A stretch of DNA of 64,000 nucleotides from Acidobacterium sp. (GTDB lineage: Bacteria; Acidobacteriota; Terriglobia; Terriglobales; Acidobacteriaceae), in contig PKVY01000148.1 of the NCBI GenBank assembly GCA_003131625.1, positions 1 to 64,000 on the forward strand, written 5' to 3'. Below are positions 54,343 through 64,000 of this stretch, piece by piece (positions within the stretch are counted from its first letter, which is position 1; every line of letters starts with the position of its first letter). The notes under the pieces are model-generated. The model was not told where the DNA came from. It did no database searches and was given only the letters and a program-made list of their open reading frames with translations. The position numbers and the translations under genes were made by a program.

Positions 54343-54747
54343 CTAAACCTTCCTCCCGATCCGGAGGTTGTGAGCATCGACCGCGGCAACGAAGTTGAGC
54401 AATCCCGCCACCACCACAAACTTGGTCCCGTAATCCGCAGTGACCAGCTGTACGGTGCTCTGGCCCAGCGAGAAGATGCGGGCGACAAAATAGAGAGCTC
54501 CGGCCCCGATGTCGCCGGCGAAGCCCAGCATCTCCAGTGGATCCCCGGTGTTGGGCACGTAAACCTTGGCCTGCATCGCCAGGCCAAGCGAAAACATCGC
54601 CGTGATGGCGATAAAGAGCAGGAGGGCGCGAATCCAGTGGCGGGTCAGCAGGTGTCCGGCGCCTGGCACGAGCCAGCCAAGGATCAGCGCCGCGTAAGCA
54701 AAGCCCTGAGTCTGAGGTTGAGCGGGGGTCTGCGCTTTCGAGGCCAT
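54343..54747 (-). CDS. DUF6677-like small membrane protein
   Basis: The 134-residue protein has four hydrophobic segments, beginning AYAALILGWLVPGAGHLL, a pattern of short acidobacterial membrane proteins of the DUF6677 type; I am only moderately sure of that name. GWLVPGAGH resembles motifs of TM2-like proteins. Its start at 54747 is the ATG after GTG. It is followed without gap by a 59-residue membrane protein. Confidence 0.6.
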   Translation of the reverse strand: MASKAQTPAQPQTQGFAYAALILGWLVPGAGHLLTRHWIRALLLFIAITAMFSLGLAMQAKVYVPNTGDPLEMLGFAGDIGAGALYFVARIFSLGQSTVQLVTADYGTKFVVVAGLLNFVAAVDAHNLRIGRKV

Positions 54748-54777
54748 CACCTTATGAATATAAATGAATACCGCCGG

Positions 54778-55950
54778 TTAAACTCGCATCAGTTCCCGCT
54801 GGATCCGGCCAGTGACGACAGCGTTGTCTTTGGAGGTGATCATGTTCACCTCGCTGCGAACCCCGAACTCGGGCAGGTAGATGCCTGGCTCGACCGAGAA
54901 GCAGGTAAAGGGAAGAATGCGCCGCTCATCGTGCGTCTCGAGATTGTCGAGGTGTGCTCCACTGCCGTGGAGCTCCGTGCCAATATTATGGCCGGTACGA
55001 TGCGTGAAGTATTGCCCGTAACCGGCGTTGCGAATGACGGAGCGCGCCGCATCGTCCGCTTCGAATCCTGAGACAGGATGGCCTCCATCAGTGAAAGCGG
55101 AGCGCACGGTGTCAATCGCGGCATCGCGCGCATCGCGCACCACAGCGAAGATCACTCGCTCCTGCTCAGTCGGCTCTCGGTTCACTGCGCCTGTCCAGGT
55201 GATGTCGTACCAGCAGGTGCCTGGCCGGTTCACGCGAGCCCAGATATCGATGAGTAGAAACGCCCCGGACTGGATGGGCCGGCTGGACTCCGCGGTTGGT
55301 TCGTAGTGCGAATCGGAACTGTTCGCGTTGATGGAAACGTTGGGTCCGTGATCGGCGGTCAGGCCGGCACGGCGCATCGCCTCCTGAAACCAAACCATCA
55401 TCTCGTATTCAGTGGCAGGGGTCGCAGAGCGGGCACGGCTGCCGATCGTCTGGAAACCTTCAGTAAGAATGTCGTCGAGGAGCTTCTGCGCAGCGTAGTG
55501 GCTGTCGATCTGCTCCTCGGTCAGAACCGCCTGGAATCGGCTGACCAAATCGGCGGAACTGACGATCTCCTTGCCCATGGACCGGAGCAACTCCACGGTA
55601 CCCGCGTCAACCATGGAGACGTACATGATCGCGTTGTTCGGCGAGTACTGCATGGCGATGCGCCGCCAGGGCCCGAGCATCGCGTCGAGGCCGGTTTCGA
55701 GCTCCTGCCACGACGAATAGACTCCCTTGGTGCCGGGAAGGGAGTCCAGCTTGCCGGACTCGATGCGATGGACGAGTTTCCGCGGCTCGCCCTGTGCGGG
55801 AATAACGTAGTACCAGCGGCGACTCACAAGTCCGTGATCGGGCAAACCAAGAATGGCAGCAGCGAGCGGGTCGCGATGATGGTGGTCGTAGAAGAGCCAC
55901 GCATCCACACCAGCGCCGCGCAGGGCAGATTGAATTGAGTCGAATTCCAT
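54778..55950 (-). CDS. M24-family metallopeptidase (Xaa-Pro aminopeptidase-like)
   Basis: The 390-residue protein has a creatinase-like N-terminal domain (SALRGAGVDAWLFYDHHHRD) and a pita-bread catalytic domain with all five metal ligands: Asp in FLLIDIWA, Asp in WYDITWTG, His in HRTGHNIGTE, Glu in FSVEPGIYLPEFG and Glu in RSEVNMI. It should cleave N-terminal residues before proline. The ATG at 55950 begins the domain; the frame extends upstream to 56289 without homology. It lies divergent from the small membrane gene at 56023. Confidence 0.88.
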   Translation of the reverse strand: MEFDSIQSALRGAGVDAWLFYDHHHRDPLAAAILGLPDHGLVSRRWYYVIPAQGEPRKLVHRIESGKLDSLPGTKGVYSSWQELETGLDAMLGPWRRIAMQYSPNNAIMYVSMVDAGTVELLRSMGKEIVSSADLVSRFQAVLTEEQIDSHYAAQKLLDDILTEGFQTIGSRARSATPATEYEMMVWFQEAMRRAGLTADHGPNVSINANSSDSHYEPTAESSRPIQSGAFLLIDIWARVNRPGTCWYDITWTGAVNREPTEQERVIFAVVRDARDAAIDTVRSAFTDGGHPVSGFEADDAARSVIRNAGYGQYFTHRTGHNIGTELHGSGAHLDNLETHDERRILPFTCFSVEPGIYLPEFGVRSEVNMITSKDNAVVTGRIQRELMRV

Positions 55951-56022
55951 TATGAACAGCGTATAAGGTTTAGAGATCAAAGGTGCAAAAAATGGAGCGC
56001 AGGTAATATTCCTGCGGTCACG

Positions 56023-56307
56023 ATGAAGCGATTTCTTGCAATCCTGGAGCTGACGGCGAAGGTAGTGATCGTGGTCGCTGTGGTAACGTGGGTGACCGAC
56101 TGGGCCGTATTCCGTGTGCGCTCGGCTCGGGGAACGGCGTTCGACTCGGTGCAGGTTGAGGAGTATCTCTCCACGGCTCTGAAAGGCAACAAGCAGGAGT
56201 TTGACTACATGGGAACGGCGCAGGTGAGCTGTGCCCGGGCGCTCTTCCCGCACGCTGGCGCTCCTGCCTGCTGGTGGCTGCGCCGGCATACCACGCAGTG
56301 GGAGTGA
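56023..56307 (+). CDS. Small membrane-anchored hypothetical protein
   Basis: This 94-residue protein has one N-terminal membrane segment (AKVVIVVAVVTWVTDWAVF) and a soluble tail with NKQEFDYMGTAQVSCARALF and a CWWLRRHT end containing conserved-looking cysteines. It reads as a real acidobacterial small protein, although no function is known to me. It is divergent from the M24 peptidase. Confidence 0.6.
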   Translation: MKRFLAILELTAKVVIVVAVVTWVTDWAVFRVRSARGTAFDSVQVEEYLSTALKGNKQEFDYMGTAQVSCARALFPHAGAPACWWLRRHTTQWE

Positions 56308-56343
56308 ACATCGGCAGTCCCGGCGGGTCCAGGTCCGTCGCCC

Positions 56344-57909
56344 CTACTTCTTTTCTTCGTGGTACTCCTGCTCGGTGTTGATTTCCCATAGAGCTGCCTT
56401 GTCGATCTGGCCGGCTACGATCTGGTCGACGGCTGTCATCGCGGTCAGCATCGAATGATCCTGGTTGTTGTATTTGTGCATGCCATTGCGGCCGACCAGA
56501 AACAGGTTCTCGAATCGGTCCATATAGCGAACAATTTCATCGAATCTGTCGTAAGTCCCGAAGTAGGCCGGATAGGTCTTCGGAACGCGAACAACGTGCG
56601 AGTCGCGCACCTGGTCGGCTTTGAGGATACCGATTTTCTCAATCTCGGCAATCGCAAAGCGGGCGATCTCGTCGTCGGGCATATTCCATAACCGATCCGT
56701 CTCATAGCAGAAATATTCGAGGCCGATCCAGACCTTCGACGGATCTGCCACCATGTACGGGCTCCAGTTGTTGAAGATCTGTAGTCGGCCGACCAGCACA
56801 TCGGGTTCCTGAATGTAGATCCAGGTGTCTTTCAGTGGACCGCCATCAGGCTCGGTGACGGTGAGGCGATCGACGAGGAGGCCCACGGTGATGAAGTCGC
56901 GGTAAATCAGGCCATCGGCGATCACGCGAATCTCAGCCGGTACTTCAACGTCGAGGTTGTGGATCAATTCGCGGACCGGCATGGTGGAGAAGACATAGTC
57001 GGCCGGGATGGTGTGCGAAATTCCCTGGGCATCGACGGCGTCGACTGAAACCACGCGGGCGCCATCCACGTGGAGCTTGCCGGCACGCCAGCCCATGCGA
57101 ACCTCGCCGCCTTTGCTTTTCACCAGCGCGGCGACATATTCCCAGAGCTGGCCAGGACCGAATTTCGGGTAGAGAAACTTCTCGATCAGCGATGTTTCCG
57201 TGGATTTCTGCGCAATGTCGTCGGCTTTCCTGCGGCTGAATGTCTTTTTGAGGAAGTGTGCAATCGCCGTGCGCAACGAAAGTCCTTTAATGCGCTGTGC
57301 GCCCCATTCGGCGCTGATCTGGTCGCAGGGGACGCCCCACACTTTTTCCGTGTAAGACTTGAAAAATGTCAGGTAAAGCTCCGTGCCGAAGCGGTTGATG
57401 AGAAAGTCTTCAAGGGTCTTCTCGTTCCGCCGTGGGAAGAGCCTGGCGCGCAGATAGCCGATGCCGATCTTCGTCATGCGCCATAAACCGAGCTGGCGCA
57501 GCGTTTGGGCATTCAGGGCGAGCGGGTAATCGAAGAAGCTGCGCAGAAAGTAGATGCGGCTCTTGCGCGGTCGCACCAGCATCACCAGATCGGGATCGGA
57601 AGCGGCGTCGGTAGCCGCGGCAATCAGGCGCTCCTTGTTCTGATAGTGAATCGTGTGAAACCCAGATCCGTTCTCGGTGGACGCAATCGGCATCAGTTCC
57701 GTCCACCATTCCATCACGCGGTCGGCTTTGGAAAAGAAGCGATGTCCGCCGATGTCCATGCGATTGCCATTGTGGCGGATCGTACACGAGATGCCGCCAA
57801 TGCGCTCGGTCGCCTCGAGGACGATAGGGCGTACATCGGAGCGGCGGAGCAGCTCGAGGGCAGCGGTCAGGCCGGCAGGGCCGGCTCCGATAATCACAGC
57901 GGTTTTCAT
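56344..57909 (-). CDS. NAD(P)/FAD-dependent oxidoreductase
   Basis: The 521-residue enzyme has the dinucleotide-binding start [18 protein letters not shown], the second acidic motif [22 protein letters not shown] and a C-terminal FAD-contact region ([19 protein letters not shown]). It resembles amine-oxidase/UDP-galactopyranose-mutase-like proteins used in polysaccharide or lipid biosynthesis. The substrate cannot be named. It is intact and probably a single transcription unit. Confidence 0.85.
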   Translation of the reverse strand: MKTAVIIGAGPAGLTAALELLRRSDVRPIVLEATERIGGISCTIRHNGNRMDIGGHRFFSKADRVMEWWTELMPIASTENGSGFHTIHYQNKERLIAAATDAASDPDLVMLVRPRKSRIYFLRSFFDYPLALNAQTLRQLGLWRMTKIGIGYLRARLFPRRNEKTLEDFLINRFGTELYLTFFKSYTEKVWGVPCDQISAEWGAQRIKGLSLRTAIAHFLKKTFSRRKADDIAQKSTETSLIEKFLYPKFGPGQLWEYVAALVKSKGGEVRMGWRAGKLHVDGARVVSVDAVDAQGISHTIPADYVFSTMPVRELIHNLDVEVPAEIRVIADGLIYRDFITVGLLVDRLTVTEPDGGPLKDTWIYIQEPDVLVGRLQIFNNWSPYMVADPSKVWIGLEYFCYETDRLWNMPDDEIARFAIAEIEKIGILKADQVRDSHVVRVPKTYPAYFGTYDRFDEIVRYMDRFENLFLVGRNGMHKYNNQDHSMLTAMTAVDQIVAGQIDKAALWEINTEQEYHEEKK

Positions 57910-58093
57910 GCGCAGAGTATCAATGTCAGCGAGCCACGTGCGGCAAGGTGAATTATCGGGTCCGGCAGGTGAGATGCGCTGGAGCGACGTTCAGGAAAGC
58001 TCATGTCTTTCTTATGTTCGCGTCTGAACGGGTTCAGAGCAACAGAAAGTTGCTCGTCCCCTGTTGCACCTGAGGCACCCTGGAACCGCCACG

Positions 58094-58384
58094 CTAGCTC
58101 GGCGTGATGATTCTCCCCGTTCCACCGCACGCGTCGCATTCTTCGTACAGCAGAAGATTCCCATTCCAGCCGATCGCCTTAAAGCCGCTGCCATTGTCGT
58201 TCAGGCTGATTCCGGTTGCGGCGCAAGCCGAGCAGAGTCCGTGAGCATGGCAATAATCGCGGTAAGTGGACGGCCTGCCTGCCTCGGCCTCTTTCGCGCG
58301 CCATCCTCTGGCCTCATTCCACCTCTTCTGGCCTGCCAGGTACCTGGACAGGTATTCGCCAGTAAACGAAACACCGCGTGGCAT
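58094..58384 (-). CDS. Zinc-ribbon (DnaJ-type CXXCXGXG-like) small protein
   Basis: This 96-residue protein has two CXXC pairs (CSACAATG and CDACGGTG), the second a full CXXCXGXG repeat, which would bind one zinc. The N-terminus is basic and helical (SFTGEYLSRYLAGQKRWNEA). The start at 58384 is the first ATG giving a sensible N-terminus. Function is unknown. It lies 30 bp after the symporter gene on the same strand. Confidence 0.6.
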   Translation of the reverse strand: MPRGVSFTGEYLSRYLAGQKRWNEARGWRAKEAEAGRPSTYRDYCHAHGLCSACAATGISLNDNGSGFKAIGWNGNLLLYEECDACGGTGRIITPS

Positions 58385-58413
58385 GAGAGCTGAACCCCTC
58401 GCGAAGTTCCAGC

Positions 58414-60372
58414 TTAACTCTGGATGGGACTGGGATGGGCGGCTTTGTCCGCGCTCGGTGAAGAAGTTGCTCCCGAGAGGGTCTCCCAGCCGCGGCGAGA
58501 AAGATCCCACCAGATCAGGTACCCGGCAATGGCGGCTGCGGCCAGCAGCGCAAACGCGACGAGCCAGGCGCTGAAAATCAGCTTGCCGATGCCGAAGAGG
58601 GTTCCGTAGACCAGAATGCAGCCCATGATGGTGTCGAAGGCGTTGGCACGGAAGTCCCGCACCGGCGGCAACTCGGGCGCGAGAGAGGCGATGCGCTGCC
58701 ATCCGTGAACCATCGGATGGACGCGGCGATAGAAGGCGAGCAGGGTCGCTTCAGGCTCGGCGGGAGTGAAGAAGGTGGCAAGAATCCAGGCGATAGTCGT
58801 GACGCCGGCCGTAATAAGCGTGCTCTTGGCGAAGACGACGACGTCGCTGCCGGCGAAGTGAACATGGGAGAGCAAGAGGGTCACGACAGCGGCGACGATC
58901 ATGGCGGAGATTTCGCTCCAGGCATTGATGCGCCACCAGAACCAGCGCAGCATGTAGACGGCGCCGGTTCCTGCGCCGAGATTGAGGACCAGCTGCCAGC
59001 CGGCGCCGATGGAAGTGAGGCGGCTGGCGACGTATCCGCTGCACAGTACGAGAAAGACCGTGATGATCTTACTGATGAGCACATAGTGGTGTTCGCTGGC
59101 TTTGCGCACGAGGAAGCGGCGGTAGAGATCGCTGACCAGGTACGACGTGCCCCAGTTGAGTTGCGTGCCAATGGTCGACATGTAGGCCGCGAGAAAAGCT
59201 GCGATCATCAGGCCGCGCAGCGCCGGCGGCAGAAAGTCGCGCAGCACCATCACGTATCCCTGCTGCGGATTGGCTGCATACGCCGCGCTGGGATGCAGGC
59301 CGCCGTTGGTGGAATACATCGCGAGGGCCACCAGGCCGGTGACGATCCAAGGCCAGGGACGCAGCGCGTAGTGTGCGATGTTGAACCAGAGCGTCGCGCC
59401 AAGGGAATGCTTCTCGTTCTTCGCGCTGAACATCCGCTGAGCAACGTAGCCGCCGCCACCGGGCTCCGCTCCCGGGTACCACGCTGCCCACCACTGCACG
59501 CCGATGTACATGAAGAAAGTGAGGAGCGGCAGGGTCCACAGATTGGGCGTGGTCAGGCCTGCATGGAAGTCCGGCAGGAACGAGAGGATGTTCGATGTAG
59601 GATGACCGGCCTGTCGTGTGGCCGTGTCCACAACCGCAAGGCGCAGGCGCAGCGCGGACATGCCGCCGAGGCGCGCGACAGCGACCCAGGCGAGGACCAC
59701 GATCATCGTCATCTTGAGGGCGAATTGAAATAGATCGGTGACGAGGACGCCCCACAAACCGCCGAGGAACGTGTAGAGGCCGGTGAAGGGAACCAGGATG
59801 AAGATGCAGATGAACAGTGCGGTGTGGCGCGGCTCGCCGAGCGTGTAATGCAGGAGCGTGTGGCCGCCCAGCGAAAGCGTGAGCAAGCGCCCCTGAGCGA
59901 TGACCGGGCCGAGGGTGACGGCGATGATGTCGACCATGGCGCGCGTAACCCAGCCAAGAATGAAGCAGTTCATCAACAGCCCGAGGTAAACGGCTTTGAA
60001 CCCACGCAGAAAGGCCGCGGGACGCCCGCTGTAGCGAATCTCCACCAGCTCGACGTCAGTGAGAATTTCAGCGCGGCGCCAGTAACGCGCGAAGAAGAAG
60101 ACCGTTGTCATGCCGGAAAGGCACAGACTCCACCAGATCCAGTTGCCGGAGATGCCTTGCGTGGCCACCAGCCCGCAGACAAACAGCGGCGTATCCGCCG
60201 CGAAGGTCGTGGCGACCATCGAAGTGCCGGCGAGCCACCACGAGACGTCGCGGCCCGAGACGAAGAAATCCTCCGTTGAGCCGCTCGCCTTGCTGCGGTA
60301 GTAAAGGCCGATCAGCAGATTGAAAAGCAGGTAGGCAGCGATGACGAGCCAGTCGAGATGAGTCAGGGGCAT
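58414..60372 (-). CDS. Sodium:solute symporter family protein
   Basis: The 652-residue protein has about 13-14 membrane segments and the sodium:solute symporter pattern, with VSGRDVSWWLAGTSMVATTFAADTP in the first two helices and AAYMSTIGTQLNWGTSYLVSDLY later. It would couple sodium entry to uptake of a sugar, amino acid or similar solute. The start at 60372 gives the usual short N-terminus (PLTHLDWLVIAAYLL), and the longer open frame upstream lacks homology. The substrate is not known. Confidence 0.88.
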   Translation of the reverse strand: MPLTHLDWLVIAAYLLFNLLIGLYYRSKASGSTEDFFVSGRDVSWWLAGTSMVATTFAADTPLFVCGLVATQGISGNWIWWSLCLSGMTTVFFFARYWRRAEILTDVELVEIRYSGRPAAFLRGFKAVYLGLLMNCFILGWVTRAMVDIIAVTLGPVIAQGRLLTLSLGGHTLLHYTLGEPRHTALFICIFILVPFTGLYTFLGGLWGVLVTDLFQFALKMTMIVVLAWVAVARLGGMSALRLRLAVVDTATRQAGHPTSNILSFLPDFHAGLTTPNLWTLPLLTFFMYIGVQWWAAWYPGAEPGGGGYVAQRMFSAKNEKHSLGATLWFNIAHYALRPWPWIVTGLVALAMYSTNGGLHPSAAYAANPQQGYVMVLRDFLPPALRGLMIAAFLAAYMSTIGTQLNWGTSYLVSDLYRRFLVRKASEHHYVLISKIITVFLVLCSGYVASRLTSIGAGWQLVLNLGAGTGAVYMLRWFWWRINAWSEISAMIVAAVVTLLLSHVHFAGSDVVVFAKSTLITAGVTTIAWILATFFTPAEPEATLLAFYRRVHPMVHGWQRIASLAPELPPVRDFRANAFDTIMGCILVYGTLFGIGKLIFSAWLVAFALLAAAAIAGYLIWWDLSRRGWETLSGATSSPSADKAAHPSPIQS

Positions 60373-60500
60373 GAAGTTCCTGTGTGCCGAGGTTGCACAC
60401 CAGTATAGACAGCGGCGCCACGCGGCCGGCGCGTGCAGAGACGGCGCGACTGTAGCACTTTGAGTAGACAGCGGCGGCGCCGAGTGCTCCCGCCCAAATT

Positions 60501-61697
60501 CTAGGTTGTGAGCGCGTGCTCTCGATCGTCGGTCGATTGGGCCCCGACAGAATGCATGAGACCCCCACGCGAGAGGCGATAGCGGCGCCCACGCCACAGA
60601 ATCGTGCTGCCCAGGTAGCTTGCAGCCCAGCAACAGAAGCCCAGGAAATCGCGAACGGGGTAGAGCAGTATCGTTCGCGGCAGGTGGCGTTCCTGCACCG
60701 CCTGGGATCCAACCAGCGCGGCGAGAATCATGCGGTTCACGACGCTGTAGGCCAGCAGCGAGAGGCCGAAAATGGGTCGATGCATCGCGATGCCGGTGAG
60801 ACATGCGAGGAATCCGAAGGGAACGCTGAAGGTGAGTGCCGTTCCCAGATGGCCAAGCGGCCGCGAGAAGCGCGTGGATTTCATCCAGCGTATCTGGTGC
60901 CGCAGCGACGCGGCGAAGCTCAGGTTCAGGATGATGTGATCGATCACGTGGTGCGAAAGCACCACCGTCTTCCCCTGGGCAGCGACCTGCGCCCCCAGAA
61001 GAAAGTCGTCGGAGCAGTACGGGCCAAGCACGCCGAAGCCCCCCATCCGCTGAACGCAGCTGCGGCGCACCGCCATGGTCGGCCCGAGAGCGAATTTCAT
61101 GCCCTCCAGAAGATTCGCGGTGAGGACGCCGGAGGTCATCTCCACCGACATGCCGGCTGCCTCCAGCATCGACCAGAGGCCCTGGTCGGCGACGCCGCGA
61201 TACAGGCACGTGACCGCTCCGACCTTCTCGTCGGCAAAGGGCGCGATAACTTCCCGGATGTAGTTCGGCGCGACACGCACATCGCTGTCGCTGATGATGA
61301 AGATGTCGTGCCGCGCGGCGGCATCCATCAGCTCCAGCGACGAAACCTTCGCGTTGATGTAGGTTACCTCGCCGGTGGACAGAAATCGCGCTGGAATATG
61401 TGGATAGCGGGCGGAAATGCTGCGAGCGATCTCAAGGCCCGCATCTGTGGCAGAGCGGGCGCAGAAGAGGATTTCAAAGTAAGGATAATTCTGGTTGAAG
61501 AAGGACTCGATGTGCGCCTCGAGATTCGGCTCGGCGCCGTCGAGAGGCTTCAGCAGGCTGACCGGCGGTGCAAACGAAACAGGGGCTGGAAGCGGGCGCT
61601 GACGGAGGAAGCGCAGAAGCCCCACAAGCGTGAGGATCGCAAAGATTGTCGAAGTCAACAGACCAAGGAGGCCGAGATCGAACAAAATCCGAATCAT
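60501..61697 (-). CDS. hpnI: GT21-type glycosyltransferase, HpnI-like
   Basis: The 398-residue protein has an N-terminal membrane segment, PVSLLKPLDGAEPNLEAHI, the DSD motif (IIISDSDVRV), DDFLLGAQVA and QIRWMKSTR (the QxxRW-type motif) of ceramide-glucosyltransferase-like GT21 enzymes, followed by further membrane segments. The closest bacterial family is HpnI, which adds N-acetylglucosamine in hopanoid side-chain synthesis. The rest of the hopanoid operon is not in the window, so glycolipid synthesis in general is the safe reading. Confidence 0.78.
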   Translation of the reverse strand: MIRILFDLGLLGLLTSTIFAILTLVGLLRFLRQRPLPAPVSFAPPVSLLKPLDGAEPNLEAHIESFFNQNYPYFEILFCARSATDAGLEIARSISARYPHIPARFLSTGEVTYINAKVSSLELMDAAARHDIFIISDSDVRVAPNYIREVIAPFADEKVGAVTCLYRGVADQGLWSMLEAAGMSVEMTSGVLTANLLEGMKFALGPTMAVRRSCVQRMGGFGVLGPYCSDDFLLGAQVAAQGKTVVLSHHVIDHIILNLSFAASLRHQIRWMKSTRFSRPLGHLGTALTFSVPFGFLACLTGIAMHRPIFGLSLLAYSVVNRMILAALVGSQAVQERHLPRTILLYPVRDFLGFCCWAASYLGSTILWRGRRYRLSRGGLMHSVGAQSTDDREHALTT

Positions 61698-61784
61698 AAG
61701 TACGCCTGAGGATGGCTGCTTCGCAGGCCCCTCGACTCCCCGGCTGCCTCTAAGAGACTATCGTATGCTGACCCGTGCCAAAGC

Positions 61785-63380
61785 TTAAACCACGCTGAAC
61801 TTCGCGTCCTCGCGCATCCACAGCGCCAGCTGGCGAAGCAGCCAGACGTTGCGTTCGAACAACGTGGTCGCGTAATGCAGGGCAGAAGTATGGTTGGTAC
61901 TGCCGGCCTGCTGCAGGCCGTGACGGCTGCGCAGCTCCTCCATCATGCCGCTGCGATCATCGGTCATGTTGACGAGGATGTCGATCTCCAGATCCCTGGG
62001 CGATTCAAGCGCGGCCAGGGCTGAATAAAGAATCGTGTCCAGCGACTCAATCAGGAGTCCGGCCAGCTCTTCGCCGGCAAGCCCGGTCAGAGTCTCCGCG
62101 AAGAGGTAGACATTCTCCTCCAGGGCGCGCAACGTGCTCTCCTTGCGCTGGAACGAGATGGCGCGCGCCGCGAGGTCGGTAGCGATGGGCATCTTCAGCA
62201 GCGCCTCAAGAAATTCTGCGATGTGACGGCCCAGCTGGTTGACTGCCGCATGCAGTGGTTTCAGGTTGGAGGCGTCTCCCTGGCGCGCCGCGTCGATATA
62301 CCGCCCCAGCACGCTAACCGTGCGCATCTGCTCGAGTGCCACCAGATCCAAAGCGGTTTCCGGCGAGTTGAGCGAGTTGTGCTGGATGTAGATCGGACAA
62401 GAGAAGTCCTGCTCGGGTGTGGGTGGCCATAATTTCGCCAGTCCCCTGGGCGCCCAGCGGAGGCCGGCCATCGCCGTCGCAGCCGCGGTCATGTTCAGCG
62501 CCAGGTACGTGTAGGCCATCCGTTGCGAAATGGACGCGCCGGATGCATGTAAGGCGGCCATGAAAAGCGGCACATGCGTCAGGCGCTCCGCGACCAACAG
62601 TATGCCAATCACCAGCCCTCCAACGCAGTTCGTCATGGCCTGGTACATCGCGATCTGTCGCGGCACGCCGACCATGTTGCCGGAAAGCATCGAGGTAGCC
62701 AGTGCCGAACCCAGTCCAAGTCCCGCAATGACCATCATGGCAGGGAAGTCGCCGAGCTGGCCCCCGCGGTTGATAGTGACCACGATGGCTGCGACCGCCG
62801 AAGAAGAATGAATAAAAGTGCGCATCAGCATGCCCAGCAGAAATGCGGCGTAGGGCCACCGTGCGAAGAAATCCGCGACGTGTGCGAACTGCGGAGACGA
62901 CGCCAGCGGCTGGAAAGCCTGCTTCATCATTTCCAGGCCCAGAAAGAGCAACCCGACCGACATTCCGCTGGCGACTGCGGGTTTCCACGTCTTCGCCAGT
63001 TTGAAGGCGAGAATCAATCCCGTGATCCCAATCAGAAAGAGAATTGAAAGATGCAGGTCCGACGCCGCGATGAAGACCAGAAGCGCCGTGCCGATGTTGG
63101 CGCAGGCCAGCACAATCAGCGCCCGCGAAATTGGAAGCAGGCCCGTCGATACCATGCCGGAGAGAATGAACGCGACGACGGACGCGCTCTGCGTGATTGC
63201 GCCCAGTACCGCGCCCACCAGTCCCGCCATCGCTGGCCGATGCGTGAGCTGCCCCAGCGCCTGACGGAAGCGCTGGCCGCTCATTTGGCGCAAATTGTCC
63301 GATACTCCGCTCATGCCGGAAAAGAAGAAGGCGAGTCCGGCAAGATAGAGCGCAAGCAGTTCAAGCATGGGCGCATGCAT
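61785..63380 (-). CDS. Na/Pi cotransporter family protein with PhoU-like tail
   Basis: The 531-residue protein has repeated Na/Pi-cotransporter motifs, GAVLGAITQSASVVAFILSG and RTFIHSSSAVAAIVV (QSxS-type repeats), in a membrane domain, and from residue 390 a helical PhoU-like region (LDLVALEQMRTVSVLGRYI). It would import phosphate with sodium. The start at 63380 matches the family N-terminus. The divergent neighbour at 63498 is separate. Confidence 0.85.
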   Translation of the reverse strand: MHAPMLELLALYLAGLAFFFSGMSGVSDNLRQMSGQRFRQALGQLTHRPAMAGLVGAVLGAITQSASVVAFILSGMVSTGLLPISRALIVLACANIGTALLVFIAASDLHLSILFLIGITGLILAFKLAKTWKPAVASGMSVGLLFLGLEMMKQAFQPLASSPQFAHVADFFARWPYAAFLLGMLMRTFIHSSSAVAAIVVTINRGGQLGDFPAMMVIAGLGLGSALATSMLSGNMVGVPRQIAMYQAMTNCVGGLVIGILLVAERLTHVPLFMAALHASGASISQRMAYTYLALNMTAAATAMAGLRWAPRGLAKLWPPTPEQDFSCPIYIQHNSLNSPETALDLVALEQMRTVSVLGRYIDAARQGDASNLKPLHAAVNQLGRHIAEFLEALLKMPIATDLAARAISFQRKESTLRALEENVYLFAETLTGLAGEELAGLLIESLDTILYSALAALESPRDLEIDILVNMTDDRSGMMEELRSRHGLQQAGSTNHTSALHYATTLFERNVWLLRQLALWMREDAKFSVV

Positions 63381-63497
63381 AATACCAGCGGGCCTGGCGG
63401 TTCCTAATGAAAGCGCCGAAGTTGCGGCGCCCATGACCGGCAGTGGTAAGTTGACTCGGCATGGCCGAGATGGAAGAGGCTGGCCGGCAGGGAATCG

Positions 63498-64000
63498 ATG
63501 AACCGACGGCAGTTTGTCACGAAAGGATCGCTGGCTGCTGCAACGGCGCTGTCGCACTCTCCGCTCCTGGAGAAACTGGTTTCAGATGCGGAGCACGACG
63601 ACTCTTCGTGCAACTTTACGACCCACGACGCGGGCCTGACGCGGGTTTACGACGCCGCGCTGGCGACGTTGCGTGCCAACGTTGCGGGGCTGCCTGCATA
63701 TCCCGGTCCTGTGTTGATCGAAGGCAGCGTCTACGTCGGCGTCTGGTTGGAGTGCGCGCCGCAGGAAGGCGCGGTCTACTGCGCATTGGGTTCGCAAATC
63801 GCCCGTGAGGTCGCACGGAACAATCACCTGATCTTCTTCGCCCTGCAAAAGGAAGATGGGCAACTACCGTGCAGCGTCAAGGCCAACGGTCCGGAATTTG
63901 GCCAGATCCAGATGGTCGTCCCGACCGCCGCTACGGCATGGGAACTGGCCCGCGCGGCGAACGACTCTGAGCTCCTGGAGAAGGCCTACGCCGCCTGCGG
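63498..64000 (+). CDS. Tat-exported protein, 3' end beyond window
   Basis: The first 167 residues are present. A Tat-like N-terminus (MNRRQFVTKGSLAAATAL) leads to a soluble region (GLTRVYDAALATLRANVAG, GSVYVGVWLECAPQEGAVY). The sequence resembles the start of acidobacterial glycoside-hydrolase-like or trehalase-like proteins, but too little is visible to name it. GCAGGGA lies before the ATG. The frame is open to the last base. Confidence 0.65.
   Translation, partial: MNRRQFVTKGSLAAATALSHSPLLEKLVSDAEHDDSSCNFTTHDAGLTRVYDAALATLRANVAGLPAYPGPVLIEGSVYVGVWLECAPQEGAVYCALGSQIAREVARNNHLIFFALQKEDGQLPCSVKANGPEFGQIQMVVPTAATAWELARAANDSELLEKAYAAC

Noticed and set aside
60516-61709. 397-residue plus-strand ORF
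   Set aside because: A high-GC shadow antisense to the GT21 glycosyltransferase gene.

Overview
The window is about 64 kb of high-GC bacterial DNA. The gene families point to Acidobacteriota, probably class Terriglobia: a giant exported FG-GAP/NHL/chitobiase-C protein, an HpnI-like glycosyltransferase, a GH55-like double beta-helix protein and a large membrane redox complex. This assignment is inferred from family content, not from a marker gene. No rRNA, intact tRNA or CRISPR array was found.

Region 1 (about 0.1-25.4 kb) is an accessory and defence island. A minus-strand operon encodes a ubiquitin-like protein, a prokaryotic E2, a JAB-ThiF (deubiquitinase-E1) fusion and a TM0106-type RecB nuclease/helicase. 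Divergent from it, and sharing an overlapping promoter region, are an XRE repressor and an ImmA/IrrE metalloprotease. A GHKL ATPase follows. Next comes a three-gene operon of a ThsB-like TIR protein, a caspase-like protease and a second TIR-like protein with a helical N-terminus, which resembles a Thoeris system with a caspase effector. The rest holds mobile or defence-type genes: a tyrosine recombinase transcribed with a broken vapBC pair, two neighbouring PD-(D/E)XK-like proteins, an ORF6N protein bracketed by two related palindromes, a decayed IS1380 transposase, an IS1-like transposase with a near-leaderless promoter, a polytopic membrane protein, two serine recombinases and a coiled-coil/nuclease-like protein.

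Region 2 (25.6-36.1 kb) is dominated by one 2639-residue secreted repeat protein on the minus strand. Upstream of it lies an IS110-family element, and beyond that a truncated duplicate of the C-terminal FG-GAP repeats.

Region 3 (36.3-51.1 kb) is a 14.7 kb redox module lying between two directly oriented remnants of the 3' end of a tRNA-Asn gene, so it may have arrived as an integrated island. It encodes a sigma-54 activator, a frameshifted FadL/OmpP1 porin, a Tat-type Rieske protein, a cytochrome b fused to a 12-haem cytochrome c, a Tat-exported molybdopterin oxidoreductase, a 16-Cys ferredoxin, an NrfD/PsrC membrane subunit, two YeeE/YedE proteins (one fused to rhodanese), a MOSC protein and MoaA. 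The layout suggests quinone-linked sulfur-compound (or related oxyanion) respiration. The substrate is not known.

Region 4 (51.2-64 kb) looks like ordinary chromosome: a GH55-like protein, small membrane proteins, an M24 peptidase, an FAD-dependent oxidoreductase, a zinc-ribbon protein, a sodium:solute symporter, a GT21/HpnI-like glycosyltransferase, a Na/Pi cotransporter and the start of a Tat-exported protein cut by the window edge.
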